A stretch of DNA of 64,000 nucleotides from assembly GCF_003815655.1 (NCBI RefSeq), contig NZ_CP033917.1:1116001-1180000 (forward strand), given 5' to 3'. Made by a program: the position numbers and the translations under genes. The notes under the pieces were generated by a model that saw only the letters and a list, made by a program, of their open reading frames with translations, was not told the DNA's origin and did not search any database. Positions 1 through 10,400 of the stretch are shown piece by piece; position 1 is the stretch's first letter, and each line of letters begins with the position of its first letter. The stretch is from Chryseobacterium sp. G0201. GTDB lineage: Bacteria; Bacteroidota; Bacteroidia; Flavobacteriales; Weeksellaceae.

Positions 1-455
1 AAAAAAGTATGTTCGTTAATATTTTCACCTTGTTTTAAGGAAATAACATTGCTGATCTGCGTATAATTAATATTTTTCTTATGAAAATTTAAAGCTGAAA
101 AAAGCGAAAAAGCAAAGTCATTTGAGCCTCCAATAATGATCGGAATCGCTCTTTTATAATGACAAGCCGACAAAACCTCCTGCAAAATATAATGAGAATC
201 CTGAACAGATTTTCCTGAAACCAAATCACCCAAATCTACCAACGGGATTTCAAAATCAAGTTGTGAAAGTTTATAAAATTCTTTTCTTATCGCTGTAAAA
301 TCCTGTACTTCTGCATCACCATTTGAACCTCTATAATCCGAAACAAACAAAAGAACAATACTGTCTTCCTTTATATCTTTCGTGATTCGGTTTCCGATCT
401 GCCAGCTTTCGGTTTTGAAATTTCTTGGTGAAATGATAAAATCTTCAAAATTCAT
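1..455 (-). CDS. Arginase-family ureohydrolase, formiminoglutamase-like (partial, C-terminus beyond window)
   Basis: Reading leftward from an ATG at 455 gives about 151 codons without a stop, running off the window edge. The protein begins MNFEDFIISPRNF and contains hydrophobic strands (IVLLFVSDYRG; IPLVDLGDLVSG; AIPIIIGGSNDF) that match the fold of arginase, agmatinase and formimidoylglutamase proteins. GGSNDF sits where arginases carry GGDHS, a metal-site segment. From memory, flavobacteria often annotate this gene as formimidoylglutamase (the last step of histidine degradation, releasing formamide and glutamate) and it lies near topA. The specific substrate is inferred; the missing C-terminal half holds other metal ligands. 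No partner genes of a hut pathway are visible. Confidence 0.72.
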   Translation of the reverse strand, partial: MNFEDFIISPRNFKTESWQIGNRITKDIKEDSIVLLFVSDYRGSNGDAEVQDFTAIRKEFYKLSQLDFEIPLVDLGDLVSGKSVQDSHYILQEVLSACHYKRAIPIIIGGSNDFAFSLFSALNFHKKNINYTQISNVISLKQGENINEHTF

Positions 456-483
456 TTATAATCCTCATTATTTCCACAAACAT

Positions 484-525
484 ACAAAAAACCTCATCAA
501 GTAAAAATCTTGTCAGGTTTTTTGT
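484..525 (-). terminator. Hairpin with A/T-rich stem, likely terminator
   Basis: ACAAAAAACCT (484-494) pairs with AGGTTTTTTGT (515-525), with an inner CAAG/CTTG pair. Read on the minus strand it ends in a T run. It lies between the end of the delta-60 gene and the start of the ureohydrolase gene, behind a second hairpin at 536-562. Confidence 0.5.
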
Positions 526-535
526 CCATAAAAAA

Positions 536-562
536 AGCCATAAACTAATAATGTTAATGGCT
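536..562 (-). terminator. Terminator for the delta-60 repeat gene
   Basis: AGCCAT (536-541) pairs with ATGGCT (557-562) and is followed on the minus strand by a run of T (complement of the A run at 531-536). It lies about 50 bases past the stop of the delta-60 gene. Confidence 0.5.
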
Positions 563-609
563 GTGTAGTATTTGTGTACTATTATTTTAATTTTAAATAC
601 TACTATTTT

Positions 610-2073
610 TTATTGCTTTATAAATTTAGTTGTAATTATTTTTTGCCCTACCATGATATTAATAATATAAAAACCTGATAACAAAACTTCTACATTAATT
701 CTATTATCTGAAGGTTTAGATTTTGAATGTATTATATTTCTCCCATTCAAGTCAGTAATGTCATATCCCGTTACTTTTTCATTTGTTGTAAAATATAAGA
801 AATGTTTAACCGGATTCGGATAAATTTTCAGATTTCTTGAAGTCGCTTCAGAAGCTCCCAAATAACTTTCATTAAAAAAATACTTACGCGCTGTGCCTAC
901 ATAACGAGTTTGCCCACCATACGCTATGGAATAAATTCCAAATAATACGATTGAGTTCCCATATAGTTCAAACCCTTCATTGTATACACTCTTATTAAGC
1001 ATTTGCGGGGTAATAATTTTACCGTTCAATCCAAAAGAATTATCCAAATCACCATTCTCATCCATCTTCAAAGCATATGTATTGTACCAACCAGTTCCAG
1101 AAATCATAAATGTATTATCAGGAAGACGCACTATTTTTTTAGGAGTTGAGTCTGAATGAACAGGAATAACGCTTATACCTGTATTTTTAAACGTGGTGTC
1201 CAAAGTTCCGTTTGCATTTAAACGATATGTAATAAGACCAAAACAATTATTACCATTACAAATGCTTCCAGAAGTTAAGCCTAATATTTTTCCATTATCC
1301 AGAAACATCAGCTGAGCACTGCTATCTACATTCTGACCAAATGAGTATAGAAAAGTCCCTCCGGTTCCAAAAGAGGTGTCAAAACTTCCATCAGATTGAA
1401 GTTTTGTAACCACTATTCTTTGATCGCTAACCGCAACGATTTTCTGACCAGCCATAAAAATTTCGTTATTACTATTTACTTCCACTCTTCTATATCGATA
1501 AGTAAAACCTAAGGCAAGTATCCCGCTGTTTCCAAAAGTAGCATCAATGACTCCATTGGGTAAAAGACGTACAAGGCTATAATCTGAACCAGCATTAGTA
1601 GTTGTATATTTTAAGAGATAAATTCTTCCACTCTGGTCAATTTCTATATCAGCATATGATGCAGATTGATTAAAAATAGTAAAGTCGCTGATGAAATTTC
1701 CATTGATATCAATTTTTTGAACTTTCCCACCATACCCCATATCCATTATAATATAATTTCCGTCTCCTGCCGGTTTTATATGTAAGTAGTTTCCTGATTG
1801 AGAAAACAGCTTATAGCCAGTTCCGTTAAAAGTTGTATCCAATAAGCCATTAGAGGTAAATCGGGCAATGAAATTGACCCCAACCGCCAAGACTCTTCCA
1901 TCGGGAAGCTTTGCTGTTGAGTGTATCTGTAACCCTCCAGACATCTGACTGCCATTATAAAACGCGAAATCAGTATATCCTCCACTCTGACCGTAAGAAG
2001 TATCCAATAGATTTTCCTGAGCAAAAATGTGTAACGAAATGAAAAGCCCTAAAAAGGAAAGAAGTTTATACAT
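610..2073 (-). CDS. Secreted delta-60 repeat protein with T9SS type A sorting domain
   Basis: This 487-residue protein starts with a signal peptide (MYKLLSFLGLFISLHIFAQ). It carries at least six copies of the delta-60 motif, of the form LDxTFGxxG, at about residues 24, 79, 177, 230, 290 and 345 (DTSYGQSG, DTTFNGTG, DATFGNSG, DTSFGTGG, DTTFKNTG, DNSFGLNG). These repeats usually form a beta-propeller-like extracellular domain. The C-terminus, from about residue 410, is a typical type A T9SS sorting domain (LKIYPNPV, then GFYIINI and a final basic KFIKQ), so export through the flavobacterial type IX system and surface attachment or release are expected. The cargo function is unknown. It is monocistronic, with terminator hairpins downstream. 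Confidence 0.85.
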   Translation of the reverse strand: MYKLLSFLGLFISLHIFAQENLLDTSYGQSGGYTDFAFYNGSQMSGGLQIHSTAKLPDGRVLAVGVNFIARFTSNGLLDTTFNGTGYKLFSQSGNYLHIKPAGDGNYIIMDMGYGGKVQKIDINGNFISDFTIFNQSASYADIEIDQSGRIYLLKYTTTNAGSDYSLVRLLPNGVIDATFGNSGILALGFTYRYRRVEVNSNNEIFMAGQKIVAVSDQRIVVTKLQSDGSFDTSFGTGGTFLYSFGQNVDSSAQLMFLDNGKILGLTSGSICNGNNCFGLITYRLNANGTLDTTFKNTGISVIPVHSDSTPKKIVRLPDNTFMISGTGWYNTYALKMDENGDLDNSFGLNGKIITPQMLNKSVYNEGFELYGNSIVLFGIYSIAYGGQTRYVGTARKYFFNESYLGASEATSRNLKIYPNPVKHFLYFTTNEKVTGYDITDLNGRNIIHSKSKPSDNRINVEVLLSGFYIINIMVGQKIITTKFIKQ

Positions 2074-2164
2074 GATTCAATAATGATATTTTCAGGTTAA
2101 TATTAGTTTTTTATAAAACAGGTCACAAATATATATAAATTAAATATAAGCAGTCTTATCCATA

Positions 2165-2193
2165 AAAACCGTCAACAAATTGTTAACGGTTTT
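2165..2193. terminator. Strong hairpin, likely terminator
   Basis: AAAACCGT (2165-2172) pairs with ACGGTTTT (2186-2193), with a further AACAA/TTGTT pairing inside. It lies between the end of the minus-strand GH43-like gene (2257) and the start of the next minus-strand gene (2073). Confidence 0.6.
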
Positions 2194-2256
2194 GTATTTA
2201 TCAATTTTGTCAAAGTTTAGAACTCTGACAAAGTTCTGCTGACTCGGTTTTAAACT

Positions 2257-3345
2257 TTAAGATTTTAAAATCTCAAAAATAAAAGTCGTAGAAGTTTCAA
2301 ATTTTCCACCTTGTGTTGCACCGACTAAAAATTTAGGTGTTTTTCCATCTTTATCGAATAAAATCATTGGACGCTCTAATCTTCCAAATCGGTTTAAATT
2401 TTTCGGAGGAGTCGGTTCCTGAATGTAATGTTTCATTTCAAGATAAGCAATTTCCGGTTTCGTCCAATGAAGTCCGTCTTTTGTGGTTAAATGTAATCCA
2501 TATTCATGATTGTAAAATCCCATATCTCTTGCTACCATGTGATATTTCCCGTTTTGTTCCCAGACAAAAGCATCTTCTAATTGAGCATTGTTGGGCAACG
2601 ATGAAAAATCAATGACCGGATTTGCAGACACTTTTTCGTAAGGTCCCATCGGAAAATCGGCTTTTGCCAATCCATATTTTCGGTTTCCTCGGACAGGCCC
2701 TTTTTGAGTTTCATATTCTTGGGTGTTCCAGGATTTATAAAACAGCCAATATTTGCCGTCGTTTCCTTTTACAAAAGCAGGATTTGTGGTACAGTGATCG
2801 TCCCAAGAACCTTCTTTTCCGGGAAGAAGTAGAGGTTGTTCTGGTCTGATCCAATCTCCATCAAGGCTTTTTGAAGTCGCCAACCCAATTCTTTTTGTAT
2901 TTGTTTTTCCGTTGGAATTTCCCATGAAAAATAAGTAATAGTGATTATCTACTTTCTTAATTAAAGGATTGTGACAGGTTGTTGCATCCCAAAATTCGCC
3001 ACCTCTCGGAGTTAAAATAACTTGTTTATGCTGAAATTCATCAAAAGGAGAATCTGCTTCTGCCCGACAAATTTCAGAACCATTGAGCCAACCGCCCATT
3101 CCTTTTTCTTTTTTCCATCGAGAATAAAAAAGATGAACTTTTCCGTCTTCACCCCAAATTGGGGAACTGCACCAAATGTAGTAACCTTCCAACGAAAACT
3201 GTCGCCCGATTGGTTTTAAATTGAAATATGGTTTTTCTTCTGAAGACAATAAATCTGTAAATGAAGAACCTAAAACAATAGCCGCAATTCCTAAAGCTGA
3301 AGTTTGTAAAAAGTCTTTTCGGGTGAAGTTCTTGGGTGTGCTCAT
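2257..3345 (-). CDS. GH43/GH32-like five-bladed propeller protein with Tat-like signal
   Basis: The 362-residue product has an N-terminus resembling a twin-arginine signal with RK in place of RR (TRKDFLQTSALGIAAIVLG). The body has repeated propeller-style strands typical of glycosidases of the GH43/GH32/GH130 superfamily: YYIWCSSPIWGEDGKVHLFYSRW, NHYYLFFMGNSNGK, DGKYWLFYKSWN, NGKYHMVARDMGF. Acidic residues in EDAFVWEQ and WDATTCHNP could form the active site, but I cannot assign catalytic residues with confidence. Related flavobacterial proteins are usually annotated as glycoside hydrolase family protein or hypothetical sucrase. The substrate is unknown and no polysaccharide-utilisation (SusCD) genes are nearby. 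Confidence 0.65.
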   Translation of the reverse strand: MSTPKNFTRKDFLQTSALGIAAIVLGSSFTDLLSSEEKPYFNLKPIGRQFSLEGYYIWCSSPIWGEDGKVHLFYSRWKKEKGMGGWLNGSEICRAEADSPFDEFQHKQVILTPRGGEFWDATTCHNPLIKKVDNHYYLFFMGNSNGKTNTKRIGLATSKSLDGDWIRPEQPLLLPGKEGSWDDHCTTNPAFVKGNDGKYWLFYKSWNTQEYETQKGPVRGNRKYGLAKADFPMGPYEKVSANPVIDFSSLPNNAQLEDAFVWEQNGKYHMVARDMGFYNHEYGLHLTTKDGLHWTKPEIAYLEMKHYIQEPTPPKNLNRFGRLERPMILFDKDGKTPKFLVGATQGGKFETSTTFIFEILKS

Positions 3346-3544
3346 ATCACATGATTTTCAGCTAATTTAGAAGAATCATCGTAATGAAGTATCCTGTGGT
3401 TTGGGGGTTAATCTAATTATTAATAAGTATTTTGGATTAGGAAAATGATTATATTTGGCTGATTAAGTTTTACTTATAAACAAGTTGCCTGTAATGCCAC
3501 AAGCGCAAGACTTTACTACAATAATAAAGGACTAATAAACTAAA

Positions 3545-4474
3545 ATGAAAACTATAAACAAATTGACTGTTTTAAAAAACATCCTAAGCACAAAAGAATT
3601 TTGCAAGAATTTTCTTCTGGTATTGTTTCTTTTTAGTACTATTAATCACTTATCAGCAATTCCGCCAAACTTTACAACTAAGAATATAAAATTCCTGAGT
3701 GAAGGAGATTCGCTTGCAGGAAAAATTTTTAAACCGGATCATATTTCCGCAGCTGTTGTAATTGTTCATGGATCCGGACAGGAAAAAAGGATGACAGAAT
3801 TTGCAACACTGTTAGCTAAAAATGGCATTGCTGTTTTGACTTATGACAAACGTGGTGTCGGAGAATCTACCGGTGTATATGCCGGACCTGAAGTAGGAAC
3901 CAATAATGTAGACGCTTCAAACCTTAATCTTTTATCTCTGGATGCGAGTGCTGCCGTGAATATATTGTCTACATATTTATCAAACAATAAAATACCAATA
4001 GGTTTAATTGGTGGAAGCCAAGCTGGATGGATCATTCCTTTGGCTGCAGAGAAAAACAAGAAAGTCAAATTTATGACTATATTTAGTGGTGCATTGATAA
4101 CGGTAAAAGAACAACTTAGATTTCAGTTTTACACAAACGGAAATTCGAATTTCTGGGATACCCATACAGAAGAAGATGCCCGTAAACACACCATGACCGA
4201 TCCCGATAAATACCAGTTTATAGATACAGACCCTATGGATATCCTTTCTAAATTATCAATTCCAGGAATATGGATTTTTGGAGGTAAAGATATTCAGGTA
4301 CCCGTGAATCTATCCATTGAACATCTTAAAATATTAAAGTCTAAAGGTAAACGATATGAATATAAATTATTTCCAACATTAGGACATAATACTGCGTTCT
4401 CAAAAAATGAAGAGCCTATGAAAGAGGCTATTGAATGGATGAAAAATATATCAAAAAAAGTCGTTGATTTGTAA
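3545..4474 (+). CDS. Alpha/beta hydrolase (exported serine hydrolase)
   Basis: The 309-residue protein has an N-terminal hydrophobic segment at residues 22-38 that may be a late signal peptide or anchor. The alpha/beta hydrolase fold is clear: VVIVHGSGQE (oxyanion region), YDKRGVGES, nucleophile elbow GGSQAG with Ser158, acid GGKDI (Asp249) and catalytic LGH (His281). The family includes esterases, acylaminoacyl peptidases and dienelactone hydrolases; the substrate cannot be told from sequence. The gene stands alone on the plus strand and converges on topA, sharing a bidirectional terminator at 4541-4571. Confidence 0.85.
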   Translation: MKTINKLTVLKNILSTKEFCKNFLLVLFLFSTINHLSAIPPNFTTKNIKFLSEGDSLAGKIFKPDHISAAVVIVHGSGQEKRMTEFATLLAKNGIAVLTYDKRGVGESTGVYAGPEVGTNNVDASNLNLLSLDASAAVNILSTYLSNNKIPIGLIGGSQAGWIIPLAAEKNKKVKFMTIFSGALITVKEQLRFQFYTNGNSNFWDTHTEEDARKHTMTDPDKYQFIDTDPMDILSKLSIPGIWIFGGKDIQVPVNLSIEHLKILKSKGKRYEYKLFPTLGHNTAFSKNEEPMKEAIEWMKNISKKVVDL

Positions 4475-4540
4475 TAGTAACCTCATTTCAATGAACAAAT
4501 TTAAATACTTCTTCCTATTCGATATCGCAGATTAAAAAAC

Positions 4541-4571
4541 AAATCCCTTTTGAAATCATCAAAAGGGATTT
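4541..4571. terminator. Bidirectional terminator between hydrolase gene and topA
   Basis: A 13-base perfect stem, AAATCCCTTTTGA (4541-4553) with TCAAAAGGGATTT (4559-4571), and a 5-base loop lie between two convergent genes. Confidence 0.8.
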
Positions 4572-4590
4572 ATATTTAAGTTTAAAACTA

Positions 4591-7176
4591 TTATTTTTTT
4601 GCTGCCGGTTTTTTAGCAACTGCTTTCTTCGCTGTTGTCGTCTTTTTCGCGGCTGTAGTTTTTGTAGTGGCTTTCTTAGCAGCAGGTTTCTTTTTCTCGG
4701 CAAAAGCTTTAGGATCCTGATCTGTGATCCATTTTTTAACCTCATCTAAAGAAATATCTTTCAGCTCATCAGCTTCATATTTGGTGTCATCGCTTTTCTT
4801 CGGAATTTTGAACATTGCTTTTCCGAATTTTACGAATGGCCCCCATCTTCCGTTTTCAACAGAGATTTTCTCTTTTTCCCACTGTTGAATGTATCTGTTA
4901 GCTTCTTTCTCCAGTTTAGCATCAATTAATTCATTGATATCGCTTTGCGAAAGATTGTCGAAATCATATTTCTTAGGAACATTTACGAAAATGCTTTTAT
5001 ATTTGATGAAAGGTCCGAATCTTCCCGTTCCTTTTGTCACACCTTCACCTTTATATGTTGCGATTGGCGCGTCTGCTATTTTCTTTTCTTTAATAATCTC
5101 TTCCGCTCTTTCCTGATTGACAGACAAAGGATCTTCACCTTTCGGGATACTGATGTACGTTTCGCCCCATTTTACATAAGGACCAAATCTACCAACCCCA
5201 ACTGAAACTGGCTGATCTTCGAAACTATTTAATTCAAAAGGTAATTTGAATAATTCCATCGCTTCTTCAAAAGTAATGGTTGCAACGTTCTGACCTGTCA
5301 TTAATGATGCAAAAGTCGGTTTTTCTTCATCTTCAGTCTCTCCGATCTGGATCATTGCTCCAAATCTTCCGATTCTTGCATGAACATTCTTACCAGTTTT
5401 AGGATCTACACCTAAAAGACGTTCTCCGTTGGCACGGTCTGCATTTTCTTCGACATCTGCAATTCTAGGATGGAATTTAGAATAGAAATCGGTCATCATT
5501 TCTTTCCATTTCTGTGCTCCATTTGCAATTTCGTCAAAACTCTCTTCTACTCTTGCCGTGAAACCGTAATCTAGGATCTCCTTGAAATTATCTGTAAGGA
5601 AATCACTTACAACTTCACCAATATCTGTAGGAACAAATTTATTTTTATCCCCACCGAATTTCTCGTCAAGAACTGCTTTTTTAATTTCATCATTAGCTAA
5701 AGAAATCTTTACCACTTCTCTCATTTGCGGCTCGATTTCTCTTTTATCTACATACTCACGATTCTGGATGGTTTGGATGGTCGGCGCATACGTTGACGGA
5801 CGGCCAATTCCTAATTCTTCCAGTTTCTTGATCAATCCGGCTTCTGTATATCTTGCACTTGGTCTTGTATACTTTTCGGTAGCAGTGATTGTTTTGTAGT
5901 TTAAAACTTCACCAACAGTAACTTTCGGAAGTAATTTATCGTTGCTTTCGTCATCATCATCTTCAGCTTTAACGATTCCGTAAGCTTTTAAGAAACCATC
6001 AAAAATGATAACCTCTCCCTGAGCTTCAAAATGCTGTGGTAATTTTGCGTTTCCGATCTCGATAACGGTCTTCTCAATTTTAGCATTTGCCATCTGAGAA
6101 GCCAGTGTTCTTCTGTAAATTAATTGATACAATTTACTCAATTGAGCATCACCAATACTTTTTACCGAAAAATCAGTCGGACGAATCGCCTCGTGAGCTT
6201 CCTGTGCAGAAGCAGATTTTGTTGTATAATTTCTTGGAGAAGAATATTCTGCTCCGTATTCAGTTGTAATTTGTTTTTTTGCACCTTCAATAGCTTCCTG
6301 AGAAAGGTTTACTGAATCCGTTCTCATATAAGTAATATAACCTTCTTCGTAAAGTCTTTGTGCAATACGCATTGTGTTGGTTACGTTATATCCTAATCTT
6401 GAAGATGCTTCCTGCTGTAACGTAGATGTCGTAAAAGGTGCAGATGCAGAACGCATTCCCGGCTTGGTTTCAACATTCAGAACTTTAAACTCTGTTGTTC
6501 TAGCCTGCTCAAGGAATTTTTCGGCGTCTTCTTCTTTTTCGAAGTCTTTTTTAAGTTTAGCAGCGATATCCTGCTCTGTTTTATTTACGAAGATTCCATC
6601 TAGCTTAAAACTAGCTTTAGGCTTAAACTCACGGATCTCTTTTTCTCTTTCAACAATTAATCTTACAGCAACTGACTGAACTCTTCCTGCAGATAATCCC
6701 GGTTTTACTTTTTTCCAAAGTACCGGAGACATTTCAAAACCTACAATTCTGTCTAAAATTCTTCTTGCCTGCTGAGCATTTACCAAATTCTGGTCTATAT
6801 CTCTTGGGTTTTCGATTGCTTTTAGAATAGCGTTTTTCGTAATCTCGTGAAAAACGATTCTTTTTCTGTTTTCCGGTTTCAGTTTTAATTCATCTGCTAA
6901 ATGCCATGCAATAGCCTCACCCTCGCGGTCCTCATCGGAAGCCAGCCAAACCATTTCGGCTTTCTTCACTGCGGACTTTAATTCTGTTACCAGTTTCTTT
7001 TTATCTGCCGAAACTTCATAATCCGGATTGAAGGTCTCAAGATCGATACCCATCCCTTTTTTAGGCAAATCCCTAATGTGTCCAAAGCTGGATTTTACTT
7101 CGAAATCTTTCCCTAAATATTTCTGAATAGTTTTTGCTTTCGCCGGAGACTCTACAATTACTAAATTTTTCGACAT
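4591..7176 (-). CDS. topA: Type IA DNA topoisomerase I
   Basis: The 861-residue protein relaxes negatively supercoiled DNA by single-strand passage. It starts MSKNLVIVESPAKAKTI, the Toprim domain, with the metal-site segment ASDEDREGEAIAWHL near residue 80. The active-site tyrosine lies in YITYMRTDS, near residue 290. The C-terminus has no zinc-finger cysteines. It carries four topoisomerase C-terminal repeats instead (GRFGAMIQIG, GRFGPYVKWG, GRFGPFIKYK, GRWGPFVKFG), then a Lys/Ala/Thr-rich tail that probably helps DNA binding. This layout is usual for Bacteroidota. The start is ATG at 7176, next to a TACTTTTG promoter-like box. In related genomes topA is often near the arginase-family gene at the window start; here two extra genes separate them. 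Confidence 0.97.
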   Translation of the reverse strand: MSKNLVIVESPAKAKTIQKYLGKDFEVKSSFGHIRDLPKKGMGIDLETFNPDYEVSADKKKLVTELKSAVKKAEMVWLASDEDREGEAIAWHLADELKLKPENRKRIVFHEITKNAILKAIENPRDIDQNLVNAQQARRILDRIVGFEMSPVLWKKVKPGLSAGRVQSVAVRLIVEREKEIREFKPKASFKLDGIFVNKTEQDIAAKLKKDFEKEEDAEKFLEQARTTEFKVLNVETKPGMRSASAPFTTSTLQQEASSRLGYNVTNTMRIAQRLYEEGYITYMRTDSVNLSQEAIEGAKKQITTEYGAEYSSPRNYTTKSASAQEAHEAIRPTDFSVKSIGDAQLSKLYQLIYRRTLASQMANAKIEKTVIEIGNAKLPQHFEAQGEVIIFDGFLKAYGIVKAEDDDDESNDKLLPKVTVGEVLNYKTITATEKYTRPSARYTEAGLIKKLEELGIGRPSTYAPTIQTIQNREYVDKREIEPQMREVVKISLANDEIKKAVLDEKFGGDKNKFVPTDIGEVVSDFLTDNFKEILDYGFTARVEESFDEIANGAQKWKEMMTDFYSKFHPRIADVEENADRANGERLLGVDPKTGKNVHARIGRFGAMIQIGETEDEEKPTFASLMTGQNVATITFEEAMELFKLPFELNSFEDQPVSVGVGRFGPYVKWGETYISIPKGEDPLSVNQERAEEIIKEKKIADAPIATYKGEGVTKGTGRFGPFIKYKSIFVNVPKKYDFDNLSQSDINELIDAKLEKEANRYIQQWEKEKISVENGRWGPFVKFGKAMFKIPKKSDDTKYEADELKDISLDEVKKWITDQDPKAFAEKKKPAAKKATTKTTAAKKTTTAKKAVAKKPAAKK

Positions 7177-7189
7177 TCTAAAATTTTTG

Positions 7190-7197
7190 CAAAAGTA
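7190..7197 (-). promoter_or_regulatory. Possible Bacteroidota -7 box of topA
   Basis: Minus-strand TACTTTTG fits TAnnTTTG and lies 13 bases upstream of the topA ATG. No clear upstream TTTG element was found at the usual spacing, so this is tentative. Confidence 0.3.
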
Positions 7198-7414
7198 AAG
7201 CTTTTTTATTATATACTTTTTGTTATCCGATTTTAATTTAGCAACTAAAAGAATTTAATTAAGACTTAGTAAAAAGAATTCTAAGCAATACATCTCTTTA
7301 TTCAAGGTAGTTTGCCCTTAAATAGTAAAGAAGAATTTTAATTAAAATAAAATGATATAGAATTTTTCATCAACCGTAATAGATGTAGAAAACATGGCAT
7401 TTTTAGCAAAATAA

Positions 7415-7448
7415 AAAGGGAGCGAAAAATAAATCTTTCGCTCCCTTT
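7415..7448 (-). terminator. Terminator of the 1180-residue T9SS gene
   Basis: A perfect 13-base stem, AAAGGGAGCGAAA (7415-7427) with TTTCGCTCCCTTT (7436-7448), 19 bases beyond the stop codon and followed on the minus strand by a T-rich run. Confidence 0.85.
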
Positions 7449-7467
7449 ACTATTAGTTATTTAGATA

Positions 7468-10400
7468 TTACTCTTTAATAATTTTAACCACAATATCAGA
7501 ATTATTGATTCTTATCAGATAAACTCCAGACGACAATGAAGAAAGATAGGCTTCATCATTTACAAACTGTCCGGATTGCACCAACTGACCAGACATATTA
7601 TAAATTTGATAGAAATATTTTCCATTCTCAGTTGCACTAATATAAAGAACATCCTTAACCGGATTTGGAAATAATGTGACTTTATTTTTCCTAACCTTTT
7701 CAACAACTTCATTTTTTTCCAACGGAAGAGATGCTTTAGCAGCCGGTAATGAAGTAACCTGAAGTTTTGGAAGAGCACTCTGCTCATTTCCATTCGCATC
7801 GTATTTTATTTTAACACAACGACAACTCATGGCAAAATATGGGTCATTATTATTATGGAAAACGGTAAGACGATTGGCTATAGAAGCAGCATCAAATAAA
7901 ATATTAACAGGTCTTCCTATATAATTTGAAGTTAACGCAGCAGTCCATACACCGGGATATTGGAAATTAATTACATTAAAAGTTCCCGTTGCCGTTTGAT
8001 TGGCTATTACGCTTCTAAAACCTCTGGAACCGGAATTGGGATAATTTCCTATTTTATAGGTAGGATCATTAAATGTATACCCTATTGTTGTTGTCGTACT
8101 GGGATTTCTTACTCTTAATCCTAAATAATCAGTGATCACGCTGTACGTTGTTCCTACATTTTTATCCTTTTTGTACCAAGGGCTAATCCCAAAATCCTCA
8201 TTAGAATTATAGGCGGTATTCATGATATCCGGAATTCTCCAACCTTCAGGACAAGGATCAAATGGTGATTTTTTACCGCCTCTGCCCCATCTGTCATAAG
8301 CTAAATTTGGCTCAGTTGACAACCAGTCTGTACCATTTGTATAAAGGGGATTTGAACTATTATAAGAGGCAAAAGAACTCGGAATCATATAAACCAAAGG
8401 ATTTTTAACCGAATATGATAAAACCTTTGATATTTTGTCGGATACTTTATCTGTTGCCAAAACATTTGCGTTCGCAGGATTAGAATATGTATTATATGGA
8501 GTAATATAAGCACCCGACAAATTATTGTAGGTCGCATAAGGAAGCGAAGTATACGTCAATGTTCCGCTAGCAGTAACTGTTCCTAGAAATACACCGTAAG
8601 AAGCTCTGTTATCTGCATATTGAAAAACCGGAAGCGGGTCTTTTCTTCCCCATTGATAATGCAGGCCTGTAGAAGCTTTTATTACCGCAAGCTCTGCTGC
8701 TGTTGGAGTAAGAGGGTTCACAACAGTCGGAAATGCACCTGTAGCACCTAAATTCCTATCCATAAATTCTGTCTGAAGAACAGACTTAGCTTTGAGAACA
8801 TAATTTACATAATTGATAACATTAGTATTCGGAAGCTCCGTCGTATAATTATTAGACTGAATAGGTGTATCCGTCACCCAAATATGCCAGCTCCAATATA
8901 CAGGATTGGTAATACTTCCGTTATGCAGAGTTACCACAGCATTCCCGCTTTGATTAGGATTAATATCAACCAAAATCTTAGATGCAGAAATAGCAGAAAC
9001 CGTACCCGGAGACGGATTAATAACGGTAATCTTGTTTACCAAACCTGTGTTGGTAGTCCAAAGAATATTTGCCTTCAAATTATTAAAACTAGAAGAATTA
9101 AGAATCTCCGGATTATTTAAAAGCTGGCTTTGAACCGAAAAAGCTTTACTAACAGGAATTTCAATAGTAGAAATCGCAGTATTTTTAACAATCTGATAAG
9201 TATTAGGATTATTCAGACCTTCTCTATACTCTTGCTGTTGCGCTATATATTCTGTAGGAAAATCATAGCTATTTACAACATATAATGGATCTTTTATACA
9301 TCTACATCCATTAGCATCTGAAGTTACAGCTGTCATTAATGGCATATAAAAATACCTTCCTTTTACATTGGGAAGCCCTGGGTCTGGTATATCCGGCTGG
9401 TCTTTATCTGGTATCATCCATAATATTCTAGCATTTACAGAGGGAGAAGCATCAAAATGTCTCGGCATCGTTGCCGTCCATAACCCCGTGTGATGCTCAT
9501 CACTATACTGCCCTTCGTGGGCACTACGAACCAACTGCCCCGTACCTGAGAATATCCCCATATTGTTGCCTGCTACATTTGAAAGATCAAACCCGTAATT
9601 AGAATATACTTTAAAACCTGTCATAAAGCTGGGCACACCAACATCGGTAGGTTTTATGATATGGTATTTATTGGTTTCAAAAAGATCTTTTCCCATGTTG
9701 GTTTTTACTCCAAAAGGAGAAAAATCAACCCTGATATTATCCGCATATGTTGTGGAACCGAGATTGGCAACTAAGACAGAAGGTACTCGCCAGCCATTTG
9801 GACAGGGATCAAAGGAAGATTTGTCTCTATAAGGCTTGGCGCTGTCATCACTATTGTATACAGCATCAATTTTACCTTGCGAATTATCTGACCAAAGGTT
9901 CAGCTCAGTAAGTTTGCTGTCTGCCAACCCTGTTGCTTTTCCAAACCAATTAACCGGCAGATTTGCATTGTTACTATAGTACGCAGGACCAGAATTATCA
10001 TCTTTATTGATGTATATAAGACTTAAAGGATTTCTTATAGACAACTTGATATTATTACTTACCTCAGCATTTGATAATAGAACATATTTAGTAAGATCAT
10101 CAATTTTAATCGCATTGGTGAAATTTTTCGCACCTCTATGTCTCACTCGTCCTATAGAACCACTGGCTTCATAAAAATCGTCTATTTTGGTTACCAATGG
10201 AGGTATAGGATCTTTTCTTCCCCATTGATAAAGCAGCCCTCCGCTTTTACTCCAGTCGTTATTGGTCATGGAATTGCTAATGGCTCCTAAATTCCTATCC
10301 ATCCATTTCCACTCGGAATCCGGAATTGATTCTACTGTACCATCACTTCTTTCACGCCTGATATTAACGAAACTTTTATAAGTCGACCCATTCGTAGGAT